From an uncultured Chryseolinea sp. (GTDB lineage: Bacteria > Bacteroidota > Bacteroidia > Cytophagales > Cyclobacteriaceae): 7,675 nucleotides of DNA. This document shows, piece after piece, positions 1-6,605 of this stretch (position 1 is its first letter; each line of letters begins with the position of its first letter). The translations under genes were made by a program, and so were the position numbers. The notes beneath the pieces were generated by a model, which had not been told where the DNA came from, did not search any database, and saw only the letters and a program-made list of their open reading frames with translations. The stretch is taken from the NCBI GenBank assembly GCA_946478915.1, contig CAMLER010000229.1:1-7675 (forward strand), written 5' to 3'.

Positions 1-83
1 ACCGAAGCGAAAGAAAACGGCAAAGCAATTTGGCAGCGGATCGAGCGAGCAACATGATCCCGGCCAGAGGAAGTAACGCATGA
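1..83 (+). CDS. Possible 3' end of an upstream gene, reading frame undetermined
   Basis: All three plus frames are open from the window edge and close within 83 bases: one at TGA 55-57 (ending KAIWQRIERAT), one at TAA 74-76 (ending EQHDPGQRK) and one at TGA 81-83 (ending MIPARGSNA). The last stop overlaps an ATG at 80 in the ATGA arrangement typical of coupled genes. That slightly favours it, but the 57-base frame has equally natural codon use. With fewer than 30 residues visible, no family can be recognised. The entry only marks that a gene probably enters from the left; its strand and frame are inference. Confidence 0.2.
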   Translation, partial: RSERKRQSNLAADRASNMIPARGSNA

Positions 84-226
84 ATGGTCGGGCAGTCTCG
101 CTACCGAATGAGGAAGAGGTTCGTCAATTGCGGGAATATTTTTGCCGGCCGCGACTAACCTTGGTTGTAAATCTGATTGACGGAACGTGGTTCTTAAAAA
201 CGAAATTGGATTCCTATATTAACTGA
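80..226 (+). CDS. Possible small protein, 48 residues, unknown function
   Basis: An intact ORF starts at ATG 80 and stops at TGA 224-226. It is preceded by a purine-rich AGAGGAAG at 66-73, six bases before the start, one of the better ribosome-binding-like sites in the window. The start also forms an ATGA overlap with a stop in another frame. The predicted peptide has a charged, helix-compatible N-terminal half (around EEEVRQLREYF, residues 11-21) and a hydrophobic strand-like segment (LTLVVNLIDGTWFL, residues 26-39). There is no signal peptide and no clear membrane helix. I do not recognise a family. It may be a real small gene, the remnant of a larger one, or chance; 48 codons is too short for composition to decide. 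Confidence 0.3.
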   Translation: MNGRAVSLPNEEEVRQLREYFCRPRLTLVVNLIDGTWFLKTKLDSYIN

Positions 227-317
227 AGGACAATCACCAAAATGTTTACTGAATTAAGGCACAACGGTGTCATTAGGCATATTCATTGTAGCGCCATCAT
301 AAAAAAAACCTAAGATT

Positions 318-1358
318 ATGTTTTACCACGTAAAAGACTTACAGTTCAATGCAAGAGTCTCAGGACCCGACCCTCGTTTTGCGAACCTATTGCTTCAGCA
401 ATTTGGAGGGCCGAACGGCGAGTTGAAAGCCGCGATGCAGTATTTTGTTCAAGCGTTCGGCGCGAAAGAGCCATACCCAGATAAATATGATCTGTTGATG
501 GATATCGCTACTGAAGAATTCAGCCATTTGGAAATTGTCGGAGCAACTATTCAAATGTTGCTTTCCGGAGTTAACGGAAAACTAAAAGATGCTGCCGATG
601 AATCAGAAATAATGAAACTAATGGGAGGTAAGGCTTCCAAGGAAAACGTTATTCACGAGGCAATGGTAAATCCTCACTTTCTCATTGAAAGCGGCGGAGG
701 ACCCATGGTGACTGATAGCCGAGGCATACCATGGAGCGGTACCTATGTAAATGCTAACGGTGACCTTTCCGTAGATCTTAGATCAAATATGGGCGCAGAA
801 TCCCGGGCGAAGATCGTTTACGAATATCTTATGAAGTTCACTGACGATCCGTATGTAAAAGATACGTTAAGGTTTCTGATGACGCGAGAGATCGCACACT
901 TTCAAATGTTTGATGCAGCGCTCCAGACCATTACGCCGAATTTCCCGCCAGGCGTCTTACAAGGTGATCCGCATCATAGCAATACCTACTTTAACCTGTC
1001 TAACGGTCAGGATATACGCGGACCTTGGAATGACGGTATCAGTCCAGAGCTTAACGAGGTTTGGCAATATATAGAGGACCCCATAGCTCATGTGAAATCC
1101 ACCAATGGACTGGTGTCTCAGGAAATTGAAGGTACAGAAAGGACTGAATCAGAAGTCCAGAAAATGAATGAGAGCTTAGGGAAAGAACGCAGCGAGGAAA
1201 TAATGAGTGCTTCACCAATCGGAGAAAAACAGTGGAGCTCATATGACGATTCAATAAGTAAAAAATCGCCTGGATCCGATGATACCGCTTCGGGCCGGCC
1301 CAGAAAAAATACGCCCGATGCCACTACCGGAAAAGCCGCAAAAAAATCGAAGTCTTGA
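318..1358 (+). CDS. Manganese catalase (non-heme, dinuclear Mn)
   Basis: This enzyme disproportionates hydrogen peroxide to water and oxygen at a di-manganese site in a four-helix ferritin-like bundle. It has no signal peptide and should be cytosolic. The N-terminus (MFYHVKDLQFNARV) matches the family start, which fixes the ATG at 318. The five metal ligands known from the Lactobacillus plantarum enzyme all have counterparts: E35 (GGPNGE), E67 and H70 (ATEEFSHLE), E161 (MGAES) and H194 (TREIAHFQMF). The core ends near residue 260, close to the usual 266-residue length of that enzyme. A further tail of about 80 residues is rich in Ser, Lys, Glu and Thr and looks disordered. The last 13 codons overlap the next gene, suggesting translational coupling. 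The start lies in an A-rich context (eight A at 301-308) with no Shine-Dalgarno, normal for Bacteroidota. The identity is firm; the role of the tail is unknown. Confidence 0.96.
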   Translation: MFYHVKDLQFNARVSGPDPRFANLLLQQFGGPNGELKAAMQYFVQAFGAKEPYPDKYDLLMDIATEEFSHLEIVGATIQMLLSGVNGKLKDAADESEIMKLMGGKASKENVIHEAMVNPHFLIESGGGPMVTDSRGIPWSGTYVNANGDLSVDLRSNMGAESRAKIVYEYLMKFTDDPYVKDTLRFLMTREIAHFQMFDAALQTITPNFPPGVLQGDPHHSNTYFNLSNGQDIRGPWNDGISPELNEVWQYIEDPIAHVKSTNGLVSQEIEGTERTESEVQKMNESLGKERSEEIMSASPIGEKQWSSYDDSISKKSPGSDDTASGRPRKNTPDATTGKAAKKSKS

Positions 1359-2031
1359 TGAACTCATAGAGGGTCAGATAAAAATTACATTTTATACTGA
1401 CCCTCGGTGTTGTTGGAGTTGGGCATTCGAGCAACACTGGCGTACACTACTGGAAGCCTATGGCGACCTGATTAGCTATGACTATGTGATGGGCGGGTTG
1501 ATCCCGCGGTGGGACAATTACCATGATCCACTGAATTCGGTTTCTAAGCCGATTCAAATGGGTCCTGTGTGGATGCATGCCAGCGAAGTGACTCATGTGA
1601 AGATGAAACACAGCATCTGGATCACGGATCCGCCCCATTCCTCATACCCGCCATCAATTGCTTTCAAAACCGTTGAACTGCAGTCGAAAGAAGCTGCAGA
1701 TGAGTTTTTGTTTGCTATCCGTAAATCGTTAATGGAAGACGGTGTAAACATTTCGAAAACAGAAAATCTATTTTCGCTAGCACGTGAAATTAAAGATCCG
1801 TCATTCAACTTTTCGACCTTTGAGTCTGACTGGAAAATGGAGAAAGGCAACGCGCCTTTCCGATTCGATCTCCAGAAAACAAAGTTTCACAGCATAGGAA
1901 GGTTTCCTACTCTCACGTTCCAAAATACAGACGGTGACGGAATAATAATAACAGGCTATCGACCGTACGAGGCACTCAAGGAGGCCTTCTTATATCTGCA
2001 TAAGAAACAAAAACCATCCACTTCCTCTTAG
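1318..2031 (+). CDS. DsbA/FrnE-like thioredoxin-fold protein (DsbA family)
   Basis: This is a thioredoxin-fold protein with an inserted helical domain, related to DsbA/FrnE oxidoreductases and to SpxH/YjbH-type adaptors. Counting from ATG 1318 (237 residues), the first strand and active-site loop read ITFYTDPRCCWSWAF, with C31, C32, W33 and S34 in the usual CxxC place. The cis-proline motif GRFPTLTF has P197. MGGLIPRW (about 58-65) and the DPP..SYPPSIAFK region (about 105-117) also fit the FrnE-like pattern. The second active-site cysteine is Ser, so a normal dithiol cycle is unlikely at this site. There is no signal peptide, so it should be cytoplasmic. ATG 1279 would add 13 residues and raise the overlap with the catalase gene from 41 to 80 bases; 1318 is preferred because the overlap is smaller and the domain stays complete. 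Linkage to a catalase suggests a redox or peroxide-stress role (inference). Its substrate or partner is unknown. Confidence 0.87.
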   Translation: MPLPEKPQKNRSLDELIEGQIKITFYTDPRCCWSWAFEQHWRTLLEAYGDLISYDYVMGGLIPRWDNYHDPLNSVSKPIQMGPVWMHASEVTHVKMKHSIWITDPPHSSYPPSIAFKTVELQSKEAADEFLFAIRKSLMEDGVNISKTENLFSLAREIKDPSFNFSTFESDWKMEKGNAPFRFDLQKTKFHSIGRFPTLTFQNTDGDGIIITGYRPYEALKEAFLYLHKKQKPSTSS

Positions 2032-2043
2032 AATTGTTTGCAT

Positions 2044-3372
2044 ATGCCTTATCGTTTTCTTTTTGCTACAGGTATTGAAAATAGTGCACCCACCATTCAG
2101 AACGGCAAAATCAGAATGGACGAATTTGAAAAATGTAACCATTACAAATACTGGCAACAAGATTTTTCACTCGTACGGGAGTTGGAAATCAACTTCTTGC
2201 GCTATGGACCACCTATCCACAATACTTACATCGGCCCAGGTAAATATGATTGGGAATTCGCTGACTTGACCTTTGCCGATTTATATCAAAAAAAAATAAT
2301 TCCTATCGTTGACCTTTGCCATTTTGGAGTGCCTGATTGGATCGGAAATTTTCAGAACCCGGATTTTCCTGCACTTTTCGCTTCCTATGCTTCAGATTTT
2401 GCAAAACGCTTTCCGTGGGTTCAGCTATATACACCAGTGAATGAAATGTATATCTGTGCAATCTTCTCCGCCTACTATGGATGGTGGAACGAACAGCTGA
2501 CAACAGACTTTACATTTGTTACGGCTTTGAAGCATATAGTCAAGGCCAACGTTATGGCTATGCAGGAAATCCTCAAAGTGAACCCTTCAGCAATTTTTAT
2601 TCAAAGTGAATCTTCGGAATATTTCCATGCTGAAAATCCCAAAGCGATTAAACCGGCCGAGTTGATGAATGCGCGAAGGTTTCTCTCCCTTGATCTGAAC
2701 TATGGCAAGCGTGTTGAATCGGAGATGTACGAATATCTCCTCGACAACGGAATGACACGGGAGGAATATCATTTTTTCACCGGATGCAATTTAAAACGCC
2801 ACTGTATTATGGGCAACGATTACTATATGACGAACGAGCATCGCGTTAGTGAGGATGGTACTACCTGCGCATCGGGTGAAATATTTGGCTATCATACAAT
2901 CACGTCGCAGTACTATGATCGATACCGGCTTCCCATCATGCACACCGAAACCAACATGAATGAAGGCGCAGATGGAAAGTCGGCTGTCAATTGGCTTTGG
3001 AAGCAGTGGGCAAATGTGATGAGAGTGAGGAATGATGGTATGCCGATACTGGGATTTACATGGTACTCTCTGACGGATCAAGTGGATTGGGATACAGCTT
3101 TGCGTGAAAACAATGGTTGGGTAAATCCCCTAGGACTGTTTGATCTCGATCGTAACATTCGTGCGGTTGGAAAGGCGTACAAACAGTTAATTGCTGATTG
3201 GCGTGATGTATTACCAACTCAAAGTGTATGTCTCACTGTTCCGATTAAATATCCTGATTTCGGTGTAATTGAACCATCTAGCACTGCTGGAATAAGGACA
3301 AGAAAGAATAAAAGAAGCGCGCAGTCATTGTTCAATGCGGGAAAAGCTAACCCAAATGATTTTACCCGATAG
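2044..3372 (+). CDS. Divergent glycoside hydrolase family 1 protein (beta-glucosidase-like)
   Basis: This is a TIM-barrel retaining glycosidase of the GH1 type. Numbered from ATG 2044 (442 residues), GH1 landmarks appear in order: H93 in DLCHFGVPDW, acid/base E134 in TPVNEM (classic TLNEP), nucleophile E302 in HTETNM (classic ITENG), and GFTWYSLTDQVDW at 337-349 followed by GWVNPLGLFDLD, matching the WSLLDNFEW...FGL signature. Both catalytic glutamates are present. The family's N-terminal Gln motif is replaced by FATGIENSAPT, and NFEW by QVDW, so sugar contacts differ and the substrate cannot be named. The length is near the usual 440-480. A basic tail of about 35 residues follows the barrel. 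There is no signal peptide. A TTG at 2038 could add two residues, but the ATG is the more natural start. The start lies 12 bases after the previous stop, so co-transcription with the catalase is likely. An A9 run at 2288-2296 is slippage-prone. Confidence 0.88.
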   Translation: MPYRFLFATGIENSAPTIQNGKIRMDEFEKCNHYKYWQQDFSLVRELEINFLRYGPPIHNTYIGPGKYDWEFADLTFADLYQKKIIPIVDLCHFGVPDWIGNFQNPDFPALFASYASDFAKRFPWVQLYTPVNEMYICAIFSAYYGWWNEQLTTDFTFVTALKHIVKANVMAMQEILKVNPSAIFIQSESSEYFHAENPKAIKPAELMNARRFLSLDLNYGKRVESEMYEYLLDNGMTREEYHFFTGCNLKRHCIMGNDYYMTNEHRVSEDGTTCASGEIFGYHTITSQYYDRYRLPIMHTETNMNEGADGKSAVNWLWKQWANVMRVRNDGMPILGFTWYSLTDQVDWDTALRENNGWVNPLGLFDLDRNIRAVGKAYKQLIADWRDVLPTQSVCLTVPIKYPDFGVIEPSSTAGIRTRKNKRSAQSLFNAGKANPNDFTR

Positions 3373-3384
3373 GTAAGTTTTTGG

Positions 3385-3408
3385 TTAATCTTTCCACTCT
3401 TAGATTAA
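3385..3408 (+). terminator. Weak hairpin, possible terminator of the catalase-GH1 cluster
   Basis: A perfect 7-base inverted repeat pairs TTAATCT (3385-3391) with AGATTAA (3402-3408) across a 10-base loop. A T-rich stretch, TTTATTTTCT, follows about two bases later. It begins 13 bases after the GH1 stop, where an intrinsic terminator would be expected. The stem is entirely AT-rich apart from one G-C pair, so it is thermodynamically weak and may be chance. Confidence 0.3.
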
Positions 3409-3439
3409 GATTTATTTTCTCAATTATTGAAATATCACG

Positions 3440-3520
3440 ATGAATAAATTCGTATTTATCCTATTGATCTTTATCCTGGCATGCTGCGGTGGCTTAAGCC
3501 TACTCCATCATAATGGATAA
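3440..3520 (+). CDS. Possible tiny lipoprotein-like peptide or lipoprotein gene remnant, 26 residues
   Basis: The 296-base convergent gap between the two glycosidase genes holds an ATG-started ORF ending at TAA 3518-3520. It begins MNKFVFILLIFILACCGG, which resembles a lipoprotein signal peptide: basic n-region, hydrophobic core and a relaxed lipobox (ILAC, cysteine at residue 15). Only about 11 residues follow the cysteine. After the stop the same frame stays open for another 18 codons (FCFADYWYLEVDY...), so this may be the 5' remnant of a longer lipoprotein gene broken by a stop. No ribosome binding site is evident. The rest of the gap (3521-3668) shows no convincing gene. A real product is doubtful. 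Confidence 0.25.
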   Translation: MNKFVFILLIFILACCGGLSLLHHNG

Positions 3521-3668
3521 TTTTGCTTCGCCGATTACTGGTATCTAGAAGTCGATTACATACTTTGTCGGCTTTAAGAAAGGAATAAGAAGAATCATGA
3601 TCAACGATCAAGTGGCACGCCTTATACCACAATTCCCTATCCTAATACCCTTTCTCAGAACCTAAAAT

Positions 3669-6464
3669 TCAATACTTTGCTGAAATAATATATCGCGTTT
3701 CGACGGGATCGGGAATGATAATCTGTTCTTTTCTAACGTCATAGTTAGACCACGGTTGACCATTAACTACAACAGACTTGATGGATCTGGATTTCGGATG
3801 GCGAAAACGAACTATTAAAAAGCCCGGTTGTTTCCGATAGGTGAGCTCGACGTTGGCGGTGATTTCTCCAATGGATTCTCCTTCAATATCAAACGAAATA
3901 TTTCCGAAATACGTCGGTGCATTCTTGACCACCACTTGTTTTGCATTTTCCAGCCAGGCACGGGGAATAGCCTGCCCGATAATCAACGTATCATCGCCGA
4001 TTTCATTCACTATCATTTTCCGGAAAATTTCGAACCAGGCTCCATCCGTACTCGGAGGTCCGTAGTATTGAGGATGTGCCCAACGGTGTTCGAGCGGTGA
4101 ATATTGGTGATGAGAAAACCCACAAGCCATGAAACTGTAAAAGCTACGAATAACCGCCTTTGGTTCATCTCGCAGCAAATAAGCATTCGCTTGCTGAACA
4201 TATACTGGTTCGTTAGCCGCACCCTTATTGGCAAAAAAAAGATTGTCCTCATGATCATGGAGCATAGCGGTAGTCAGCCAACTGTTTGGATCAAGCACAC
4301 CTAACCTGGTAAGATGAAGGGGACCGGTATCAACATCTGTCGGATACCATTGATCCAACATCCTGCGCGTTGTCGTTGCTTCTGTAGGAACATAGTTGAT
4401 CCAGGTGCCATCGGCCAGTTGGACTACGGAAGACTTGACACTGCTGCGCGCAAATTCTATGGCTACCGCATTCTTAAGAGCGGCAGCAACGCTAGCCACC
4501 TCATCCGCGCGCGGATGATCAAAACTCGACAACGCCTTGGCAAAAAGCTGGAGACCTCCGACGTAGTAAGCCTGGGTGAAAGCCCACCCTCTTTCACCAA
4601 CACTCAGGTCGTTTAATGGTCCCATTATCAATCCCGTACCGTTGCTTCTTGTCTTCGATTCTTCGATTTTCGCCAAACACCAGTCAAGTGTCCATAAGCT
4701 CATTGGTAACAAGCGCTCAAAACTTTCACGATCGCCTGACAACAGAAAGTTCTGCCCGATCGCATATAATTGTGCGGGAGAATAAACTCCCCAATTTGCG
4801 AAACCGCCGATTCTGCCATCAGGCTGTTGTTGCGAGTTAAACATCGCGAGAAACTCTTCTTCGGCAACAGATGAATATCCGCGCAATCCGTAGATCATGT
4901 AATCAACATAGACGGCTTGATTAACTGGCCAATCTGAGTTAACTTGTCCGTAAGCAGTATTTGCATATGGGAGGTCCATATGTGTTTTGCCATTGGCTCC
5001 TAAAGTATGCCTCGGAAGAATAAGTGCATGCCACAAATTAGCACGAGCCAATTCGTTGACAGCTTCCTCTGGCACCTGAAACTGTGCTCCCTCGGCGAGC
5101 CAATTTTCCCAGTAACGTATTACGTCGCGTTTTGCGACTGAAAAATCCAGGTCATTCAATCTCGATATCTGTGAAGGAGCTATACCCGGTGAAGGTAGTT
5201 TTACCAAAATTTTACCTTCTTCACCCTCAACCAACATACCATCTACACGCAGAATAATTTCTCCTGACTTGCTGTTTTCGTCGGTATGGTCTGCCTGAAC
5301 TGAGAAATCGTTTCCGGTTTCCATCATTAAGAGAATCTTACCGGTCTCCTTTTCAACTAACGTCACCTTGCCTGCAGTTTTATTTACCTCCACTCCGTAG
5401 TTTTCGGATTCATTACTGAAGCGGATAGCAAAATTCACAGGTCCAGGTTTTCCCGATAAGTTGACTTTTGTTAGGAAGACGCTGGGCACATACCCATGGA
5501 TAGCGGCATCAAGCTCGCCTAACGGAGACGCGACTTGCTCTATTTCACAGAACTGTTGGCCCTTTATCAAGGATGTAATGACTATTGGCAGACCGTTTTC
5601 AATACGCTGGCTTTTCCACTCGCTTGCATCCCACAAGAGATCCAATTTAAACCTATGAGGCGATGCAAAATCGGGACGAACTTTTGCCCATCGGTCGACA
5701 GCAAATTTATAAATAGATCCGTGTGCCGCCGATGTGACCACCAGGTGTCCCGTTGTACCCATGTATTCTGTTTGCCATGGCTCATGGTAAACCAGCGGAT
5801 TTCCAATGTCCGACCAGAGCATTTTATATTGTTGCAGGCTGGCTTCAGGGCTATTCATGACCTGGTCTAGTACGCGACTACCTTTCAAATCTTTCAGGTG
5901 TCTCCTGAATCCAACGGGTTTATCGGCCAAGGTCAGGAATACATCGTGTTCCGGCAGCCACATTGCTCCCTTTTCTAACAGTTGCTCCAGCGAAAATGAA
6001 AATCCTTCGGTACCTTCCGCATTAATTTGAATTGTAAGCAACGGAGCATCGGGTTCCTTCCATGGATCTTGTAATAATCTTTCTACTTGTCCGCGTTCAC
6101 CGTGCTCCAGCAAATACTTCCACATTTTTGCTTTGTCATAGATTTTCAGTTGCTCCAGGGAAGGTATTGCCCAGCTTATGTTTGATATCAATTCGTCGAC
6201 ATCGCCAGCACCAAACTGCAGCATAGACACAATACCAATACTATCATTTGACTCCATGCCCTTTCCTGTGACATCGTTAATTACTATGTCATCGACTGAG
6301 GTTTTAATCATGATCTGCTTTTTCTTTTTGATCTTGGTTATATGTCCGAATGAAATTTTGATTTTATGAGTGCGGACCTCATGCTTCTGTCGCTGACCAT
6401 AAAGTGGTAAGTTCAATACGATACACAAGCTGTAAATTAAAAGTGTTGAATATTTTAACTTCAT
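3669..6464 (-). CDS. Exported protein with probable six-hairpin (alpha/alpha) glycosidase fold, substrate unknown
   Basis: This is a 931-residue secreted protein. Residues 1-23 form a signal peptide (MKLKY, hydrophobic core 7-20, likely cut after LYG), so it acts in the periplasm or outside. After a lysine-rich linker (about 34-54), residues 60-450 look like a beta-rich N-terminal domain. From about 460 to 830 comes a helical region with the rhythm of six-hairpin glycosidases: NSDWPVNQ (509-516), QPDGRIGGFANWG (547-559), GPLNDLSVGERGW (615-627), YPTDVDTGPLHL (707-718) and YGPPSTDGAWFEIF (801-814). A C-terminal beta domain (about 845-931) ends in VNGQPW and PDPVETRY-type strands. This order resembles GH78-, GH95- and GH63-type enzymes, but I cannot assign a numbered family. 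Acidic residues in the DWP, NDLSVGE and DGAWFE motifs are catalytic candidates only. The ATG at 6462-6464 is supported by the signal peptide directly after it. It is convergent with the GH1 gene and divergent from the NDH-2 gene, so it is probably transcribed alone. No SusC/SusD pair is in view. Confidence 0.82.
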   Translation of the reverse strand: MKLKYSTLLIYSLCIVLNLPLYGQRQKHEVRTHKIKISFGHITKIKKKKQIMIKTSVDDIVINDVTGKGMESNDSIGIVSMLQFGAGDVDELISNISWAIPSLEQLKIYDKAKMWKYLLEHGERGQVERLLQDPWKEPDAPLLTIQINAEGTEGFSFSLEQLLEKGAMWLPEHDVFLTLADKPVGFRRHLKDLKGSRVLDQVMNSPEASLQQYKMLWSDIGNPLVYHEPWQTEYMGTTGHLVVTSAAHGSIYKFAVDRWAKVRPDFASPHRFKLDLLWDASEWKSQRIENGLPIVITSLIKGQQFCEIEQVASPLGELDAAIHGYVPSVFLTKVNLSGKPGPVNFAIRFSNESENYGVEVNKTAGKVTLVEKETGKILLMMETGNDFSVQADHTDENSKSGEIILRVDGMLVEGEEGKILVKLPSPGIAPSQISRLNDLDFSVAKRDVIRYWENWLAEGAQFQVPEEAVNELARANLWHALILPRHTLGANGKTHMDLPYANTAYGQVNSDWPVNQAVYVDYMIYGLRGYSSVAEEEFLAMFNSQQQPDGRIGGFANWGVYSPAQLYAIGQNFLLSGDRESFERLLPMSLWTLDWCLAKIEESKTRSNGTGLIMGPLNDLSVGERGWAFTQAYYVGGLQLFAKALSSFDHPRADEVASVAAALKNAVAIEFARSSVKSSVVQLADGTWINYVPTEATTTRRMLDQWYPTDVDTGPLHLTRLGVLDPNSWLTTAMLHDHEDNLFFANKGAANEPVYVQQANAYLLRDEPKAVIRSFYSFMACGFSHHQYSPLEHRWAHPQYYGPPSTDGAWFEIFRKMIVNEIGDDTLIIGQAIPRAWLENAKQVVVKNAPTYFGNISFDIEGESIGEITANVELTYRKQPGFLIVRFRHPKSRSIKSVVVNGQPWSNYDVRKEQIIIPDPVETRYIISAKY

Positions 6465-6605
6465 TCGTTACTGGTTAATCTGCCTCCGTCAAATCCTACA
6501 ATTATTATCTCAATTGAAATCCTAATTGATACTGAAGGTATTTATCTGAATGGATTGTCACGCTCCAGGTTCTAAAACTGTCTTAATAGTGAAAGTTAAA
6601 GAACT
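6465..6605. promoter_or_regulatory. Divergent intergenic region with a short dyad
   Basis: These 141 bases separate the oppositely transcribed exported glycosidase-like gene and the NDH-2 gene, so both promoters should lie here. An inverted repeat, TCAATT (6510-6515) and AATTGA (6524-6529) with an 8-base spacer, is the clearest structure and could be an operator. No clean match to the Bacteroidota -7 element TAnnTTTG with a properly spaced TTG was found for either gene. Neither start has a strong Shine-Dalgarno. Confidence 0.4.

Noticed and set aside
227..317. Bacteroidota-type promoter upstream of the catalase gene (TATTCATTG near 280).
   Set aside because: The spacing within the -7 element is off by one base and no properly placed -33 TTG was found, so no promoter is called.
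2791..3081. Minus-strand ORF of 96 codons inside the GH1-like gene.
   Set aside because: It is antisense to the segment coding the GH1 nucleophile motif; its composition looks like an out-of-frame reading.
3598..3610. Small hairpin TGATC-AAC-GATCA.
   Set aside because: A five-base stem with no T tract on either side; expected by chance.
3612..3630. Inverted repeat GTGG/CCAC downstream of the minus-strand glycosidase gene, considered as its terminator.
   Set aside because: There are only four base pairs across an 11-base loop, with no T-run following on the minus strand.
3597..3665. A 22-codon plus-strand ORF with purine-rich sequence before its ATG, ending just short of the minus-strand glycosidase gene.
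   Set aside because: It is very short, lies in a convergent gap, and its peptide (proline- and isoleucine-rich) has no recognisable feature. The purine stretch is not a clean Shine-Dalgarno.
5535..5870. Plus-strand ORF of 111 codons inside the large minus-strand gene.
   Set aside because: It is antisense to a well-supported coding region, and its translation has no family-like motifs. It is a frame shadow, as are the other plus-strand ORFs between 3828 and 6369.
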